From Rotaria sordida (taxonomy: Eukaryota; Rotifera; Eurotatoria; Philodinida; Philodinidae), in the NCBI GenBank assembly GCA_905250125.1, contig CAJNOL010001433.1, positions 1 through 64,000 on the forward strand: a stretch of DNA of 64,000 bases. The letters are read 5' to 3'. Below, in pieces: positions 48,972 through 62,950 of this stretch (position 1 is its first letter; every line of letters begins with the position of its first letter). The notes beneath the pieces were generated by a model. It was not told the origin of the DNA. It did not search any database and saw nothing but the letters and a program-made list of their open reading frames with translations. The position numbers and the translations under genes were made by a program.

Positions 48972-51900
48972 TTATTTATGTGTAACGAATATTTCTACAT
49001 CATGATTTTGATTTGTTGTATTCGATACATTAGCTGCTGCTTTTCGTCGTTCTTGAATTAATTTTTTTAAATCATCATGAGCGGATTTTGTTGTTGATAT
49101 TTTTGATTTATTTTGATGTGGTTGAAGTTGTTTAAGACGTTCATCAATAATTCGAGGTCGATTATTAACTAGAATAATAATAATAATACAAAAAATTAAT
49201 ATTTTCAAAAATAAAAATTCTATACCATCATTTGGATCATATTCATCTTCAATTGAAGCCCATTGTTTAGCTTTACGTGTATCAAGTTTTGTAAATTTGA
49301 TCTTAACTTTATCAATTAATGGATATGTGATATCCCAAAAACCTTCAAGATCACTATCAAGTGGTGTTGGTTCACCAGCAGGTGTTCTTGATTTTGACTA
49401 TTAAATGGAACATTCAAAAAAAAAGCGAATTTTTTTTCTTTTACTTACTACATTTGCTTGACATAAACCACGAAATTGTTTAAGTTTACCTCTGAGTAAT
49501 AAATTAACTTCACCAATCACAGCATTTATATCAGAACGAACTTTAACAAAATGAATTTTTTTTTTTTTTTTTGCTTTTTATGACATAGAAAATTAACGGA
49601 TATTTACCATCATCATTTAGACGACTATCATCAGTTTGAAGAAGTTTATTATAACTGTCTGCTTTTGATTTTATCGTCTTTTCTTCATTGTCCAATAAGG
49701 CCAAAAATTGTTGGCCATTCTAAATAGGAGACATACTTATTCAAAGAAATCAACATTCATTAATAGGCAAGCTCTTGTTGTTATTATTGAACTCGACATA
49801 TTTAAAGATGATTATGAAAAAAAAACCACTAGCTAAGCTGTTTTTTATAAGCCTATACAAACAAAATAAAATGATCGAATATGTTCTTCTCATTAAGGAA
49901 AATAACATTAATATATATACAAAATGAAATTTTAATGCAATTTAATTGAATAGAAAATTTATTTATGCTTACCATTTTATTAGTAAAGACGACTGTGTAC
50001 AACAAAAGTAACCTAATGAGAAGAGAGAGGACGCAACCAGTATGATGATGATGAAATGAACAAAAGAAAAAGAAAGATGACGATGTATATATATATATAT
50101 ATGTGATCGAAACTAGTATATATGTGAACTTATTCTCTCGGAACTGGCTGGCTTATTTCACTGAATATATATGTGCGTGCTTTAAATAAAAGAAAAAAAA
50201 AAGAATGCGCAAAGAGAGAGAGAGAGAGAGAGAGAGAAAAAACAACACTAGTCAAAGAAAGAAAACATGAGTCATCATCATCACTCGACATTTCTTCTAT
50301 ATAAGACTACCATAACAAACTTGACACTATAAAATGAAGAAAAAAAAAAGAGAAAAAACATAAAAAATCAACGAATGAAATTTTTTTTCTTTTTTCATAA
50401 TCGTCATCATCAATTGTCCATCCAAAATAATATATGGAGGGCACTAGCAAACGAAAAGAAAAAACATACATATATACTATAATGAAGAATAATTTATTCA
50501 TTCCAGAGGGAATCTATATTAAATAAATATATTGGATTCAATTTCCCCCGATGGCACTCTATGTCTATCACGCGTATGCATGTGCAAATAGAATGAACTA
50601 GATTATAGAGGAATATTCACTGATCTTACCACTCATGTACCAAACAAAAAAAAAGAGAGAATGAGAAAGAAAAGATCAAAAGTTATTTATTAGTATGTTT
50701 TAGTTTTTTTTCTTTGTAGTTAAAATATAAGATGACTATTTAATAATATAATCATCATGCATCAATATTCTTATATGACAAAATAAACGGAAAAATATTA
50801 AAAATCTATTACTGAAATTAATGAGCTAACTGGAAGAAAATAATTTTATTTCTCATGCAATTGATTACTCTTCATATATTTTTAATTTCATATTATCATC
50901 GATATCTATATATCGACTATATTAGGTGTTAAGAAAAAAAACTCATTTGACACGCTCTTCATCTTCTCGATTAAACTTCAATAGCTCGTCGTTAGTAGAG
51001 GTGTGATATGTCATTACTCAACAAGTGACAAGAACTACATTGAAAAATGATGGTCAGCTTTATACTATATTAACAAGAGTTGGATGTTCAATACTATACA
51101 GAACTGTTTTATAGCAATATATATGCATTGAATTTTAGTTTTCTATTATAATAAATCCTCTTCGGAAAACATTTCTTGGCAATGTGTCTGTTAGACAAAG
51201 TTATGTAGCAAACTTGTTCGCTGTTCTCTCTTACTTCTAGTCATTTTTGAGAGATATATATTATTTTTCTTGTTCAGATAAAAGTATGGACAGGTTATAT
51301 GAATAAATCTACATTGACTTCTGTTTTATTTCTCTTAATCAATCATTAATTAACCAACCATCATAACCATAGTGATATTAGAGAATAACGTTGTTAAATG
51401 ACGTACTAGAGTCAATCAAAAAAGTTTTGTGTTATTTTTCAGTTTTCTTTCAATCTCTTATTAACCCATACGTTTCAACAAATCATTCTCTGTTTGATTG
51501 TCAAAAACAGAGACATCGTTCTCTAGAGTTTATTACCTATACTTCATAATCAATAAGTTTGAAATATTCAAACATAGTTATTGAGTTTCAATGTAAGTGT
51601 AATCTTAATACAACAACAACCAAAAAAAAAAATTACTAAACTACATCTTATCTAATATCATATTCAAACATAAATATTTACTAAATATATTTATCAATTT
51701 GTTAATAAGTTAAAAATAGTCCTATTATCATTTGCTTCATTTCTTTTTTTTTTTAAGATTAGCACATGCATCATTTCTCATCATTTTTATTAGCAAACGG
51801 TTAACTCGAAACACCAGAACAAGATAGAAAGAAAAAAAAAGAAAACAAAACAAAACGATAGAGTGATACAAGCAATTCTTTTACGATTATTTATATATAT

Positions 51901-54900
51901 ATATATATATGATCAATTTTCGTGTTAATTAATTAAAGAAAAGAAAGGTGTTCAGAGAAAAAAAAAACACAAAAACAAGAAAGAGAGTTACACACAGGTA
52001 CACAACAATCTGACGAAAAAGAGAGAGAGAGAGAGAAGAACAAAATACTGACGACAAACACTGAATATAGACATTGATCATCATGCAAAGATTGAAGTAT
52101 AAGAAGAAAAAAAAAACAAAAGAGTCCATCACCATTTAAATGAATAACGTGCGTACGATGTTTATATTTAGTTTTTGATATCGAGTGTGAAATAATTGAG
52201 TAGTTTTATTATTATTATTATTTTTTTTTTTTTGCTTTAATAATGTTAGTTGTTTATTGAACTTACCTGTGATGGTTCATCGAGTAAAAATTCATCAGTT
52301 TTTCGTGTTAAATCATCAACAATTGACCATACATGATCATCAATAGAATTTTCATCATTACAATTAGCAATTACATGATTTGTAATCGGTGGTTGATCAT
52401 CATAAACAGCAGATGCTTGCCAATGAACATTTTCTGTATCAAATAATTCACCAGTACGATCAAATAATTCAACATTTGGTGATTCAGCACCATCAATACA
52501 ATGTTCATCATCCATTGGTTCTATTTAAATAAAACAATACAAGATTATCTCATTGTAAACAGTCATCAGAAAACTTATAACCATCTTTTCTCTTAAGGAA
52601 TAGAAGTGACATATGGAATCTTATATAATATGACTAGTTGATCTTGAGAATACATTTGCATTTTAACAGTACTTCCGAGAATCTATAAGTATTCAAATTT
52701 TTCATTTAGCCTATCGGAAGATAAATTTGAGTTTTAATGCATTTAGGAAATCTTGAAAAAAAAATTAGTTCCGGTCATGCATGTCAGAAGTACAATCAAC
52801 ACTTGTAAATACGAACGAGTAAAAAAATTTTTATCTCATTTAAGTAATTTATAAAGTTAAATTGAATTTGAGATTTTTTTTTTTACCTAAAAAGGAAACA
52901 TGTTGAACTATTAATCATCAATCGAACTGATCTTTTACCAATAAGTAGAACTCACTGATCATTTTATTGGATATTCAGCTTATTGAAAAATCAAGAACAA
53001 GAAATTTTTATTTAAACTTCTATCCAAAAGTATCATAATTTTTAGAATATTCTCAAAGTTTCAGGCAATTTCTTCTCAGCATATTCAATACTGAAGAAAC
53101 AGTCGTTGGTATGAATATTCAATATCTCGATAAAGAATTGCCTGACACGAGCAGGATATCCTATGGACTATGAGATTTATTTATAAGCAGAAGCTCCGAT
53201 GAAAATTCCTTCTTTCTGAATTTTCTATTAACATCTTACGCTAAGCTCACAATTCAGTAAAACAATCAATATCACTTCACTCGAAAACATATTCCCTAGT
53301 AAGTTCTATAAAAATAATATTCAATTTTTCTTACCATTTTTTCGTTCATTATCCTAAAAATAGAATTAATATTATTTTATTATATAAATATCATTGTTTT
53401 TTTTTTTGATTTCTTACCATAAAAATATTTGTATTATTAAATGTTGAAAGTGCACGTTCAGTTATTTCCATAAGATTCATATTTGAATTATCAGTTTTCA
53501 TTGGTATATCATAAACAGTTTGTAATAAATCATTTTCATCATTATTAACAACACCAAGTGCACGATCAACAGCACGTAAAAAATTTCTTTCAAATTCATC
53601 ATTATGTTCATCATAAGATTTATCATTTAAAATATTTTTATTTTCATCAGGTACATTTGAAGATGATGATATAAATGTTTTTACATGAAGTGAAACAGCT
53701 GGTGTAACATGAACTTTTGATGAATATACTTTTGATTCTGATTCGATTATATCACCATCTTCACGTATGACAAGTTCATTATCAATAGAATTATTCGAGA
53801 AATTTTCATCATCAATACGAAAATTATTATCGGGTTCAACTAAAACAAAAAAAAAAGAAATCATATAATTAATACATCTTCTAAAGATTAACTATTTTCA
53901 ATTTTATACTTCTTAATGACTGGAATTTCGAAAATCCTTGAAGGTGTTTGCCTTACAAGGAAATCCATTAAAATTCTTTATAAGATACGCTACGTCTCAT
54001 ATCGTTTCTGACGGGTACACTTAAATATGTTTCGCCGTATGTTAACGTGTCCTTGTCTTGACAAACAGCGTTACGATCTATAGATAGATTCTTTATAATC
54101 GAAATCAATAAGCATATGTATAGACTATAGCCTAAAAGAATTTTATTAGACTAATCATTTGCTTTTGGGGCATCATGGAAAAATAGGCACTTCAATTTTT
54201 ACAACTGAAATCTGTTCTATTCTATAAATCAATCATCCATTTGTGCATTAGTTTATGTCACTACTCTTAAATTACAGATAATTTCTTCTTTAATCTCATT
54301 ATATTTTAAAAAATTTCTGTAGATTTTTGAACTTATATTAAAATCTTCTTAATAACAATACATATGAAAAATAATTAGTTTCAGTCCTTTATAGGTATTG
54401 AATTGTAGATTATCGATTATACTAATTTTCGAATAGGAACATGAAAAATCTTCATATATTGGCTTTCCAAACTATTGGTCAAAAATTCTTTTTGATCTAC
54501 TCAAATGTTTGCTTATCATCATATCGAAATTTTATAATCTATATATTTAACATGAAGGTAGCTCCAAGGCTATCTGAAGATTAATGACTCTACGATAGTT
54601 AAATAATGACATAGATATTAGAGTGAAAAGATTTACCAATCAGCAGTTGACTCAAAGTTTATAAACACAGAGTTCGTTTTTGTGTGCTATGTTAACAAAA
54701 TCATAATAAGAAAATACTTGATAACTCTCATTCTTAGTGACACATAGAGCTTGATTATCATTATAGATCCACCATAAATACAACTGATTTCAAAAAAATA
54801 TCTGCTGCACTATTTTTAATAGGATTAATTAATAAAAAATTTTTCTCTCTCGATCTATTTCAGACCGACATACTGCGCTTGTTCTCTTCGAGAATTATAA

Positions 54901-56414
54901 AACTTTTTCTAAGATTTCCGATTTTAGCCCATTCATCTGTGACCTTATTTGATTCATCACGATGAATTAAAAACAGTGGAGTACATTATAAATTTTGGAT
55001 ATTCTTTAAAAACTAAAGTCACATTCCTATTATATCTAGCCGAAGTTATGCAAGTGAATAAGTGCTGATCACATTCCACAATAAAATATTTTCCAACTGG
55101 TAAAAACTGTTCGATACCTGGTGAATTTGTTGGTATTATTTCATTTTCAACTAAACAAAAAAACAAACATAAATATAATTTTTATTAAGAAATAAACATA
55201 CTTGTAGTTGTTGCTCGTCTAAAACTATCAATACTTCTACTCATTGGTCGTGTTCTTAAACTTGAATACATTCGATTATTATTATTTGTAAAATTAAAAT
55301 CAAATTTTCTTTTTCCAACATCATGATAATGATGAAATTTAAATAAATCATTTTGACCTAAGATTTTTTCATGATTACCAAATGGTGTTGTAAAACCATA
55401 ACCACTTAACATACAATTTAATTTAATATTTGATTGTTTACGTGCTTGAAGTAATGGATCATCTGATGTTATTGGTGTTAATGATTGATTAAATTGTTGA
55501 GAATTATTTAAAAAATCATGACTTAATAATGAACCATTCATTGATATTGTACTTAATGAACGATTATGTATATCATTATTTTGACGTTCATAATATTCAA
55601 TTGATGATGCTGTTGTTGTTGATAAAATATCTTTAAAACGTTCATTTGTTAATGGAACATTTGAATATTGTGATATATGATTTTTTTGTTTTGTATTATT
55701 ATTATTATTATCAAAATATTTAGCACGTATTTCATCATAACATGCATTTATATGATCAACTTGATCTTTATTATTATTATGTATTGGTGGTGATGGTGAT
55801 GAAGATTTTCTTATATTATGTTGTTCATTTTCAATAGATGTATGTGTTGAACTACGTGTTAATTGTGCTAAACGACTTGTAAAACGTTTCATTGGTGATG
55901 GATCACGTTTACGAATTTTTTTATGATTATTATTATCATCATTTATTAATTGTGTTGAAATTTTTTCATTATCATTATTATTATTTTTATCATCATGATT
56001 AATTTCTGTTATAATTTGTTTTGAATTTTCACGTGATTTTGTACGAAAACGACGAAGTACAGCTGGTGAATTTAGTTTTGAACGTAAAACATTTATTAAT
56101 GAACGAGATTTTTTTAATGATGGTGTTTCATTATTTAAATCGGAATTATTTATTGTTGTACCACCATTTGTACGACTTATTGTTGATGATTTACGAAATA
56201 AAGATGTTGAATATCGATGTTGTTGTTGATGATGATGATGACCATTACCATTTATATGACCATTTGTTTTCTCAGTAAAATCAGAATCATTAATATTTGA
56301 TGAAGGTATTGATGTTGATGGTGAACCACGTCCACCAAGTGTTGCCCATTTTCTAGGCCATCGATGACTTGTTGTTGTACGTGGAGGAAGTTGATTTGAT
56401 ACAGTTGATGTCAT
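48972..56414 (-). CDS. DLGAP: DLGAP/GKAP (SAPAP) scaffold protein (837 aa)
   Basis: Nine minus-strand exons join in phase (2514 nt): 56414-55202, 55150-55118, 53839-53418, 53353-53335 (a 19-bp microexon), 52520-52267, 49719-49608, 49540-49449, 49397-49226 and 49168-48972. DLGAPs link PSD-95-type MAGUKs to Shank at synapses. The GKAP homology domain is clear at about 648-770: NGQQFLALLDNEEKTIKSKA, VNLLLRGKLKQFRGLCQANV, DSDLEGFWDITY and KFTKLDTRKAKQW. The first 560 residues are disordered, with His/Gln, Asn and Ser runs. The C-terminus ends EIFVTHK, not the Shank PDZ ligand (QTRL type) of vertebrate DLGAP1-4. An acceptor-like TTTTTTTCAG sits just upstream of the start with open frame between, so an additional 5' exon may exist. 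Small GKAP-domain proteins of the DLGAP5 type are an alternative. Confidence 0.87.
49720..52266 (-). other. 2.5-kb DLGAP intron
   Basis: Phase-consistent intron between the exons ending at 52267 and starting at 49719. It contains (GA)n at 50212-50236, (AT)n tracts near 50088-50102 and 51893-51910, and otherwise A/T-rich sequence. No nested gene seen. Confidence 0.55.
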
Positions 56415-57239
56415 CGTACCTGTATCTGAAAAAAAAACAACAACAACAACAATACGAGGAATTTATTTTTAATGTAAGACAAGTTATTCTAGGCATAGAA
56501 TGATAAATAAACTAAATGATATCATTACTTCGTTATTATAGACGTAATGCAGACGAACATGTTGTTTCTATCTATCTATATATATCTATCATCATTTAAA
56601 GATATCATCGCTTAGTAAAAAAAATCAATCGATAGGAAAAGATTCCTGTTTAATCTTAAAGTAATAGACGACGATACGATGATTCTGTTTACATTAGAAT
56701 AAAGACAAAATGTGTTGTATATTGTCTCTGGCGTTACTACTGCCGATATGATTATGTAGAGTAGAAAAGAGAAGAAAAAAAAAACATAGAAATGAACTAA
56801 CGTCCAAATAGACAATCATGATAAGACAATTCATAGTGTTCGTCTGTCTATGTTAATAGTTTACCTACACTTCCAGATGTAGGCCAAGAGAAAAAAAAAG
56901 AATGTATGCAATGTATGCACAAAAAAAAATGCCAAACTTACATCATCTATGTGTGTGTGTGTGTAAAGAGAGAAAAAAAATCGACAGAAGTTCACCAAAT
57001 TAATTTCATGTATGAAGCAGAACGATAAGAAGCACGTAGACGTAATTCAACGTACTGTTGCCAGTCATATTGATGACATTGACCTCACTTCGTTTACTGA
57101 ATACAATCAATCTCACTTACGTGTAGCAAGGAAGAAGAAATACAAAAATTGAATTTTATAGTTGTCCGACTGCCCTCGATCGGTCACTATGTATGTATAT
57201 ATATGTGCATATAACAACGACAATAGGCAAATGCATCGA

Positions 57240-57310
57240 TTTTTCTTCTTCTCCTTCTTCTTCTCCTTCTTCTTCTTCTTCTCTTCCTTTCTCTCTCCTT
57301 TTTTCCCGTC
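57240..57310 (+). repeat. polypyrimidine (TTC/CTC)n tract
   Basis: About 70 bases of almost pure C/T, mainly TTC units, which also create artificial Ser- or Phe-rich open frames on the plus strand and Glu-rich ones on the minus strand. Confidence 0.8.
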
Positions 57311-58510
57311 CCAATCTCACAAAGGCTACTGCTTCCGTATACTCATACGAAGCAGACGATGGTACTCTCCATCTCATATAGTATTGCTCCAATATATATA
57401 TATATATATGTGTGCATATCTGTCTGTCTAATGTATAAGAAAAAAAAATAAATGGATCGAATCGAACGAAGAAAAAAAAAAGGAATATTCAATCGAGTTA
57501 TAATAAGAAGCAACAAACAAAAAAAAAAAAAAAAGAAAACATAAAAGAACGAGATGCTCCCTTCTATGTTCTGTTCTGTCTGTATTTCCTACCAACTAAT
57601 ACCATACAGATTCAATTAGATAGATCGATGACCATCATCGCTAAGTTCATTGCCAGAACGACCTTTGGCCGTTATTCTCATAATATTATATTTATATTCT
57701 TTGCATTGTCAGAATAGTAATATTGACAATGATGCAATATAAAGTTAAAGGACAAGAAACAGAACAACTGCAATAGTATAGTTTCTTTACTATCGTTATT
57801 TCTTGTAAAATATAATATATGTGTGTTATTTACCTTGAAAACGGAAACTTGTGTCATACTTACTTTTTGTCTGTGTATTAAAGTTTTTCATGCCAATATT
57901 TGTATATCTTTTTGTTTCGCATCAAAAGAACTGACAAGGACAAGTTAGTGTTCTATTTCTATATAGAAAAGAAAAAAAAAAAGTCTACTTACGTATTCTC
58001 TTTCTCAATCTAATGATTATTATCGATATTAAATGTAAAAAAAATGATGAATAAATAGGACAGAATACTGAATACACATACATACATATATATATATGAA
58101 TTTCTTTGTTCTCATGATAGACAAGCTAAATATTTTTTGAGATATGCACAAAGCACATTATCAATATGTCGGTCGCGTACAGCCAGTAGAGAAAAGAAGA
58201 CGAAGAAGAAGAAGAATGAACCATCGTATAGTAAAGCTGAAGATATAAACATTAGTCTTCTTTTTCTCGTATCCGGACAATGATCGATCAGTCAAGCCTG
58301 ATAAATTGTAGTCTAACTAACTGTACAGATCAGAGACGTTCACATATGTGTATCACTAAGAACACGTAAAGATAGGCTAGCATATACATTGATGATTATG
58401 ATAGATGATAGACGAGTTCAATTTATTACAATAAAATGAAAAAGAAAAACAAACTTTTATTATGAAAAAAAAAAATCATATATGAATATCTTGGTTTTGT
58501 TCAATACAAT

Positions 58511-58534
58511 CGATCAATCAATCAATCAATCAAT
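58511..58534. repeat. (ATCA)n microsatellite
   Basis: Five to six ATCA units. Confidence 0.8.
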
Positions 58535-59649
58535 TCAAAAAGAACTTTTATTTGTACGTTATAACCTTTTCTTTTAATATTTGTACATTTAAATAATTTT
58601 ACTTTCATAATATGAATTTCTACATTTAGAAATACTTTTTTTTTTTCTTCTTTTCTATGAAACTTGTTTTATAAAGCTTCATATTTTATGAACGAAAAGA
58701 ATAATAAAATCAATTTGAAATCTATTTGTATTACATATAACAAGCTATTGTAATAATAAGGTCAACATTACAAGTAGTTCAAATAACATTTTATAATTTT
58801 CATTTAATAATTGAATCAAAACCCTACGGATAATGAAAGTGCATTTATTGAATGAGGCAAAATTTTAGTAATATTGAATAAAATTCTATAAAAATTCAAA
58901 TAATTGAAAATCGATTATTTCCGATTATCAAAAATGTACGAACAAAAAACGCCATAGAGATTACAGAGAAAAAAGGAATGTTAATGGAAGTATAATTTAT
59001 TCATATAAACAATCTGTTTTTGTTTATGTTGATGTATAGAACAGCTCATTAATTTACTAACAACTATAGAATAAACTATAAATATCATATTTGAAATACC
59101 GATGAATAACGACAATGATTTGTTTTAAAAAGAATTATGCTTTTCTTTTGTCATCTTTTAAACAATACAATGAACTAACTCTTTGAATGATTACATTATT
59201 GAAGAAAATCTCTTATTTTATATGGATTATTTAATCTGGAATAGAATATCAAGCTTGACAAAAAAAAACAATAATATTGATAATGGCAAACTAATTTTCA
59301 ACTAAATATCATTAAATATATGTTAATTGTAGTTATTAGATTAATGATAATGTATATTAAAGGTTAGGAATAAATCATTCAAGGCTATACATCATAAAAA
59401 TTACAAACCAGAAACAGTATTGATCAATTACAATATCTGTTTTACAAATGTGTAATTAGTGTTTTGACTGTTCTTTTTATGGTTAGATTGTATCTATGAT
59501 TAACTGTAGATGATTCAAAATCAATTAATATATAATGTTAGACAATCAAAATGATGCATAAAAATATGTTTGTAATAAAAGAATAGCATATATGTTTTTG
59601 CGCATGATAACATAAAATACTTAACAACCGATTTTAAATGTGTCATGAG

Positions 59650-60090
59650 AGAACGTTTTCAACTGATCAATCATTTTCTCATGAAAAAGCTATTGGATTA
59701 TAAGTTATCGACCAAGCTGATTCCAAATATAATCATGAGAAATCCCCTTAGGTCTTTATCTACCAATTGTCTAGACGAATAAAAATTTTTGCCAGAATCG
59801 TTTGTGATCTACTCAAATTATGAAGCATATCAAGCTGTCTATACAATAATAATATTTTCTGTTTTCCAAAAATGAGTTTTAAGTAAATCCAAAAACAAAC
59901 GATTTGTAACAGTGAAAGTTGATATTTTCCATGTTCTATAATGTAGATAGATGAAAAAAAAAGTTTTTGAACAAAAAGTTTGGTAGTCTGGAAAGCCGGC
60001 TTTCTATAAAATCGATATATAAAGACCTAAGAGAATTTCTTATGGCAATATTCGAAACCATCATGGTCAATAATCTACAAATTGTTGATG
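59650..60090. repeat. degenerate foldback repeat
   Basis: TCATGAGAAATCCCCTTAGG with the following TCTTTATC on the left faces GATATATAAAGACCTAAGAG on the right in reverse complement. The matches extend over roughly 100 bases at about 70-75% by eye. Confidence 0.45.
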
Positions 60091-60635
60091 TCCACGTCAG
60101 AATTAAATAGGAATGGGTATAGACTCAATAACTCGACAACAGCAATAGTTAGTGGCCTGCAGTTTTCAGCGATCGAAAGAGGAGAACTTTGAACGCTTTT
60201 TTGTCTAATACTATATAACATTAAATTACTTTACAACCTATCATCTTCGCAAAATATTTGAAAAAAAAAACATGAAAAGTAGTTCGTTTCAAAGGAATTG
60301 TGATAAAAAAATAAATAAAATTTGTTAAAAATCAACTGAGTTCCATAGAATTTGATTGAATAGATATCTGAATTTTTTTGCTCAATATTGAGATATGCGA
60401 AGATAATCATATCGTGCTTTAAACTGTTGATCCGAAGTCTTTCTATCTGAAGCATATGTGGAAATTAAAACTACATCGAAACGAAGCACTGTTTCTATGC
60501 ATTTTTTTCCAATGTTTTGTGATCGTAATGGCTTCTAAAATAATTTTGTCTTATATTCTATAAGACAAGAAAATGTCTAGAATTTTCCTCTTTTGAGTAT
60601 TGAAAACCGTAGATCACTAGATATTGCCATCATCG

Positions 60636-60715
60636 AGAGTGAGGGCTAGAGTGTGAGCTGTGAGTGTGGGTCTTTTTTTCTGTCACACTCACATTCACGC
60701 ATCTGACACTCATCC
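60636..60715. repeat. telomere-motif hairpin 5
   Basis: The G-rich arm GAGTGTGAGCTGTGAGTGTG, followed by GGTC, faces a C-rich arm with TGTCACACTCACATTCACGC and CACTCATCCC. Its arrangement is as at 2329-2415. Confidence 0.5.
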
Positions 60716-62950
60716 CGAAAGACTAATTGCAAATTCGGATCCTCCGACGCCGATTTACTTTCGTCAATTTTTTATGAAAAATCATTAGTTTCTCCAAAAA
60801 ACTCATTTCTTCGTGAAGACCAGTGAAAACTGTCTTGGGCTGATAACTGACCTATCGTTATCGTCACCGTTGCATCCCTACTCTTTACAGTTGTAGATCC
60901 GATTAAAACAAACCAACATTGTATTCAAGTGGATTCCTAATCAGAAAAATCACAGCTAGTTCTTTTTGTGAGAATAAACTCCATAAAACTATGATTTAAA
61001 AATCATTCGATGTCATTCTTATGTCTTATATCTCACTAGCTTTACGATATTTTATTCGGTTTCATTTAAATTTCCTGCTCTCTTAAAATAGTATTAACTA
61101 TTGAACGTTGTTATGCTGGTTAATATTTGTGTAGATCATTAAGAAAGCGAAAACCAAAAAAAACGAATCGAAGTTTTTTACTTTTGGCTGCATAGAAATA
61201 ATTGTGTTTTTGAAAACAAGTAACAAATAGAATTGTCTCAATCATTTTCAATGTTAAATTGAACTTTTTAAAATACTTTTCGTCAACAACAGGCGTTCCA
61301 ATTCTTTTAGCTAGTTTTATTTTGTATGTGTATGCAGAAAATATGAAAAGTATACAGCAGTTATTGATCATGCGATGAATGATGGTGTGATCATCTTCAA
61401 TACAGATCAGTTGAAATTCATAAAAACAATTGAATAATTTCGAAAAGATGTCATAAGAAAATGAATGATTCGCTCAATCTAATTGATAAATAAAAATGCA
61501 GTTTCTGTCAAATTTTATTTGTAGGTTAAAATCATATTACTCGAGTTATTTAAACATCAGATGAATTTCACTCTTTCATAAAAATACAGATTAGTCCAGT
61601 TCAATACAACTACGTAATACGCTGAATAAGATCACTTCCTGTTTTCTTCATTCAAGTGTCGTCATTACCTTGCTTATATGATAGTCGATGACAAAATAAA
61701 TATATGGAAGTACATTGATATCTCATGTAATCCTTATAAGAACTATATATTGTAAGATAAAATCGCCATGTTTGCTCACAAACTCAATCAAGGACATAGG
61801 ATCCAAGTATTATTATGAAAATAATGAGCGTTTTTTTAACCAACAAACGAAATATTTCCATTAGCCCTTGTAAAAACAATACTTTTGATCATCATATGTG
61901 TAAACATGTCCATTAGACAATACATATACTCTTTTCGATGGGATCTCTTATCGAACATTGACAGTAACGATCGAGAGAAGACAAAGAAAAAATATTGATC
62001 TTGAACATTTCAAACATGATGTTTACTGATAATCTATTTAAATAGTAGTATGTTGTCAGCTCCTATACGACTCACACATTATTAATAGGTTATGCACTTA
62101 GTTTATGATTTCGACTCAAAAGGTCCTGTGTTGTAATTTAGGTATCAAAATATTCTACATTTGATTTATAGTCAAATGATACATTTCCCATTACCAGCAA
62201 GTTTCTGCAAACATGTATTTTAGATCGAAAACGTTTTACTTGTGCTGCTTTCTGTAATTTTACCAAAGAAATGTTGACAGAATGATAAGAACATGTTGAA
62301 GCCAGTAATGAGGATATAGTAATTATTCTTCTTTTTCAGTTCTCGAGTGTATTATGTAAAAATATTCTGGATGTATTTTTTGGTTCAAGATATTTTATAG
62401 ATGTCGCTTGTGAGAAGTGCATCTGCTAATAAAAGCAAGAAAGAAACGTCTTTTAATCTCTCTGACAGTATACAATAGAATTGAAAATAAAAGAAATGGA
62501 TTTTTTAAGTCAACAAAGAAAATAAAATAATTAGAAACTCAATAAATATCTTTGAGTGATAAATAAGACTTCAAATATGCTGTCTTTAGGGTTATACGTT
62601 TGTGTACATTTCAAGCAGAACAATCAAAATGAAATAAAAAAACAAGGTAGATCATTCAGAGAGAGAGCGAAAGGCCGTTGCTGTTTCTGATAGAAAGTAT
62701 ATAGGGTACCGTAAAAGTCACTTTACCGAAGAAAAATTGAATATCTCCATTATGGCTCGAACAAGCGGGCTGATTTTTTCTATCAATGATAGAGGCGTGT
62801 TCAAGCTTTATATTCATACAGACATGCCTAGAGAGACCCTTTGTTAAATATCAATATTGACTTCAACTAGAAAATGTTATTTTTTCACAGATAGGAATCA
62901 ACAATATAGAAAATAAAAAGATTTGTATCGTGTGAAATATCAACATGGAT

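Noticed and set aside
57162..57431. Ser/Phe-rich plus-strand frames and the Glu-rich minus-strand frame
   Set aside because: Translations of the polypyrimidine tract.
60231..61371. Minus-strand frames of 74 and 83 codons
   Set aside because: No start context, splice partner or domain; composition matches background.
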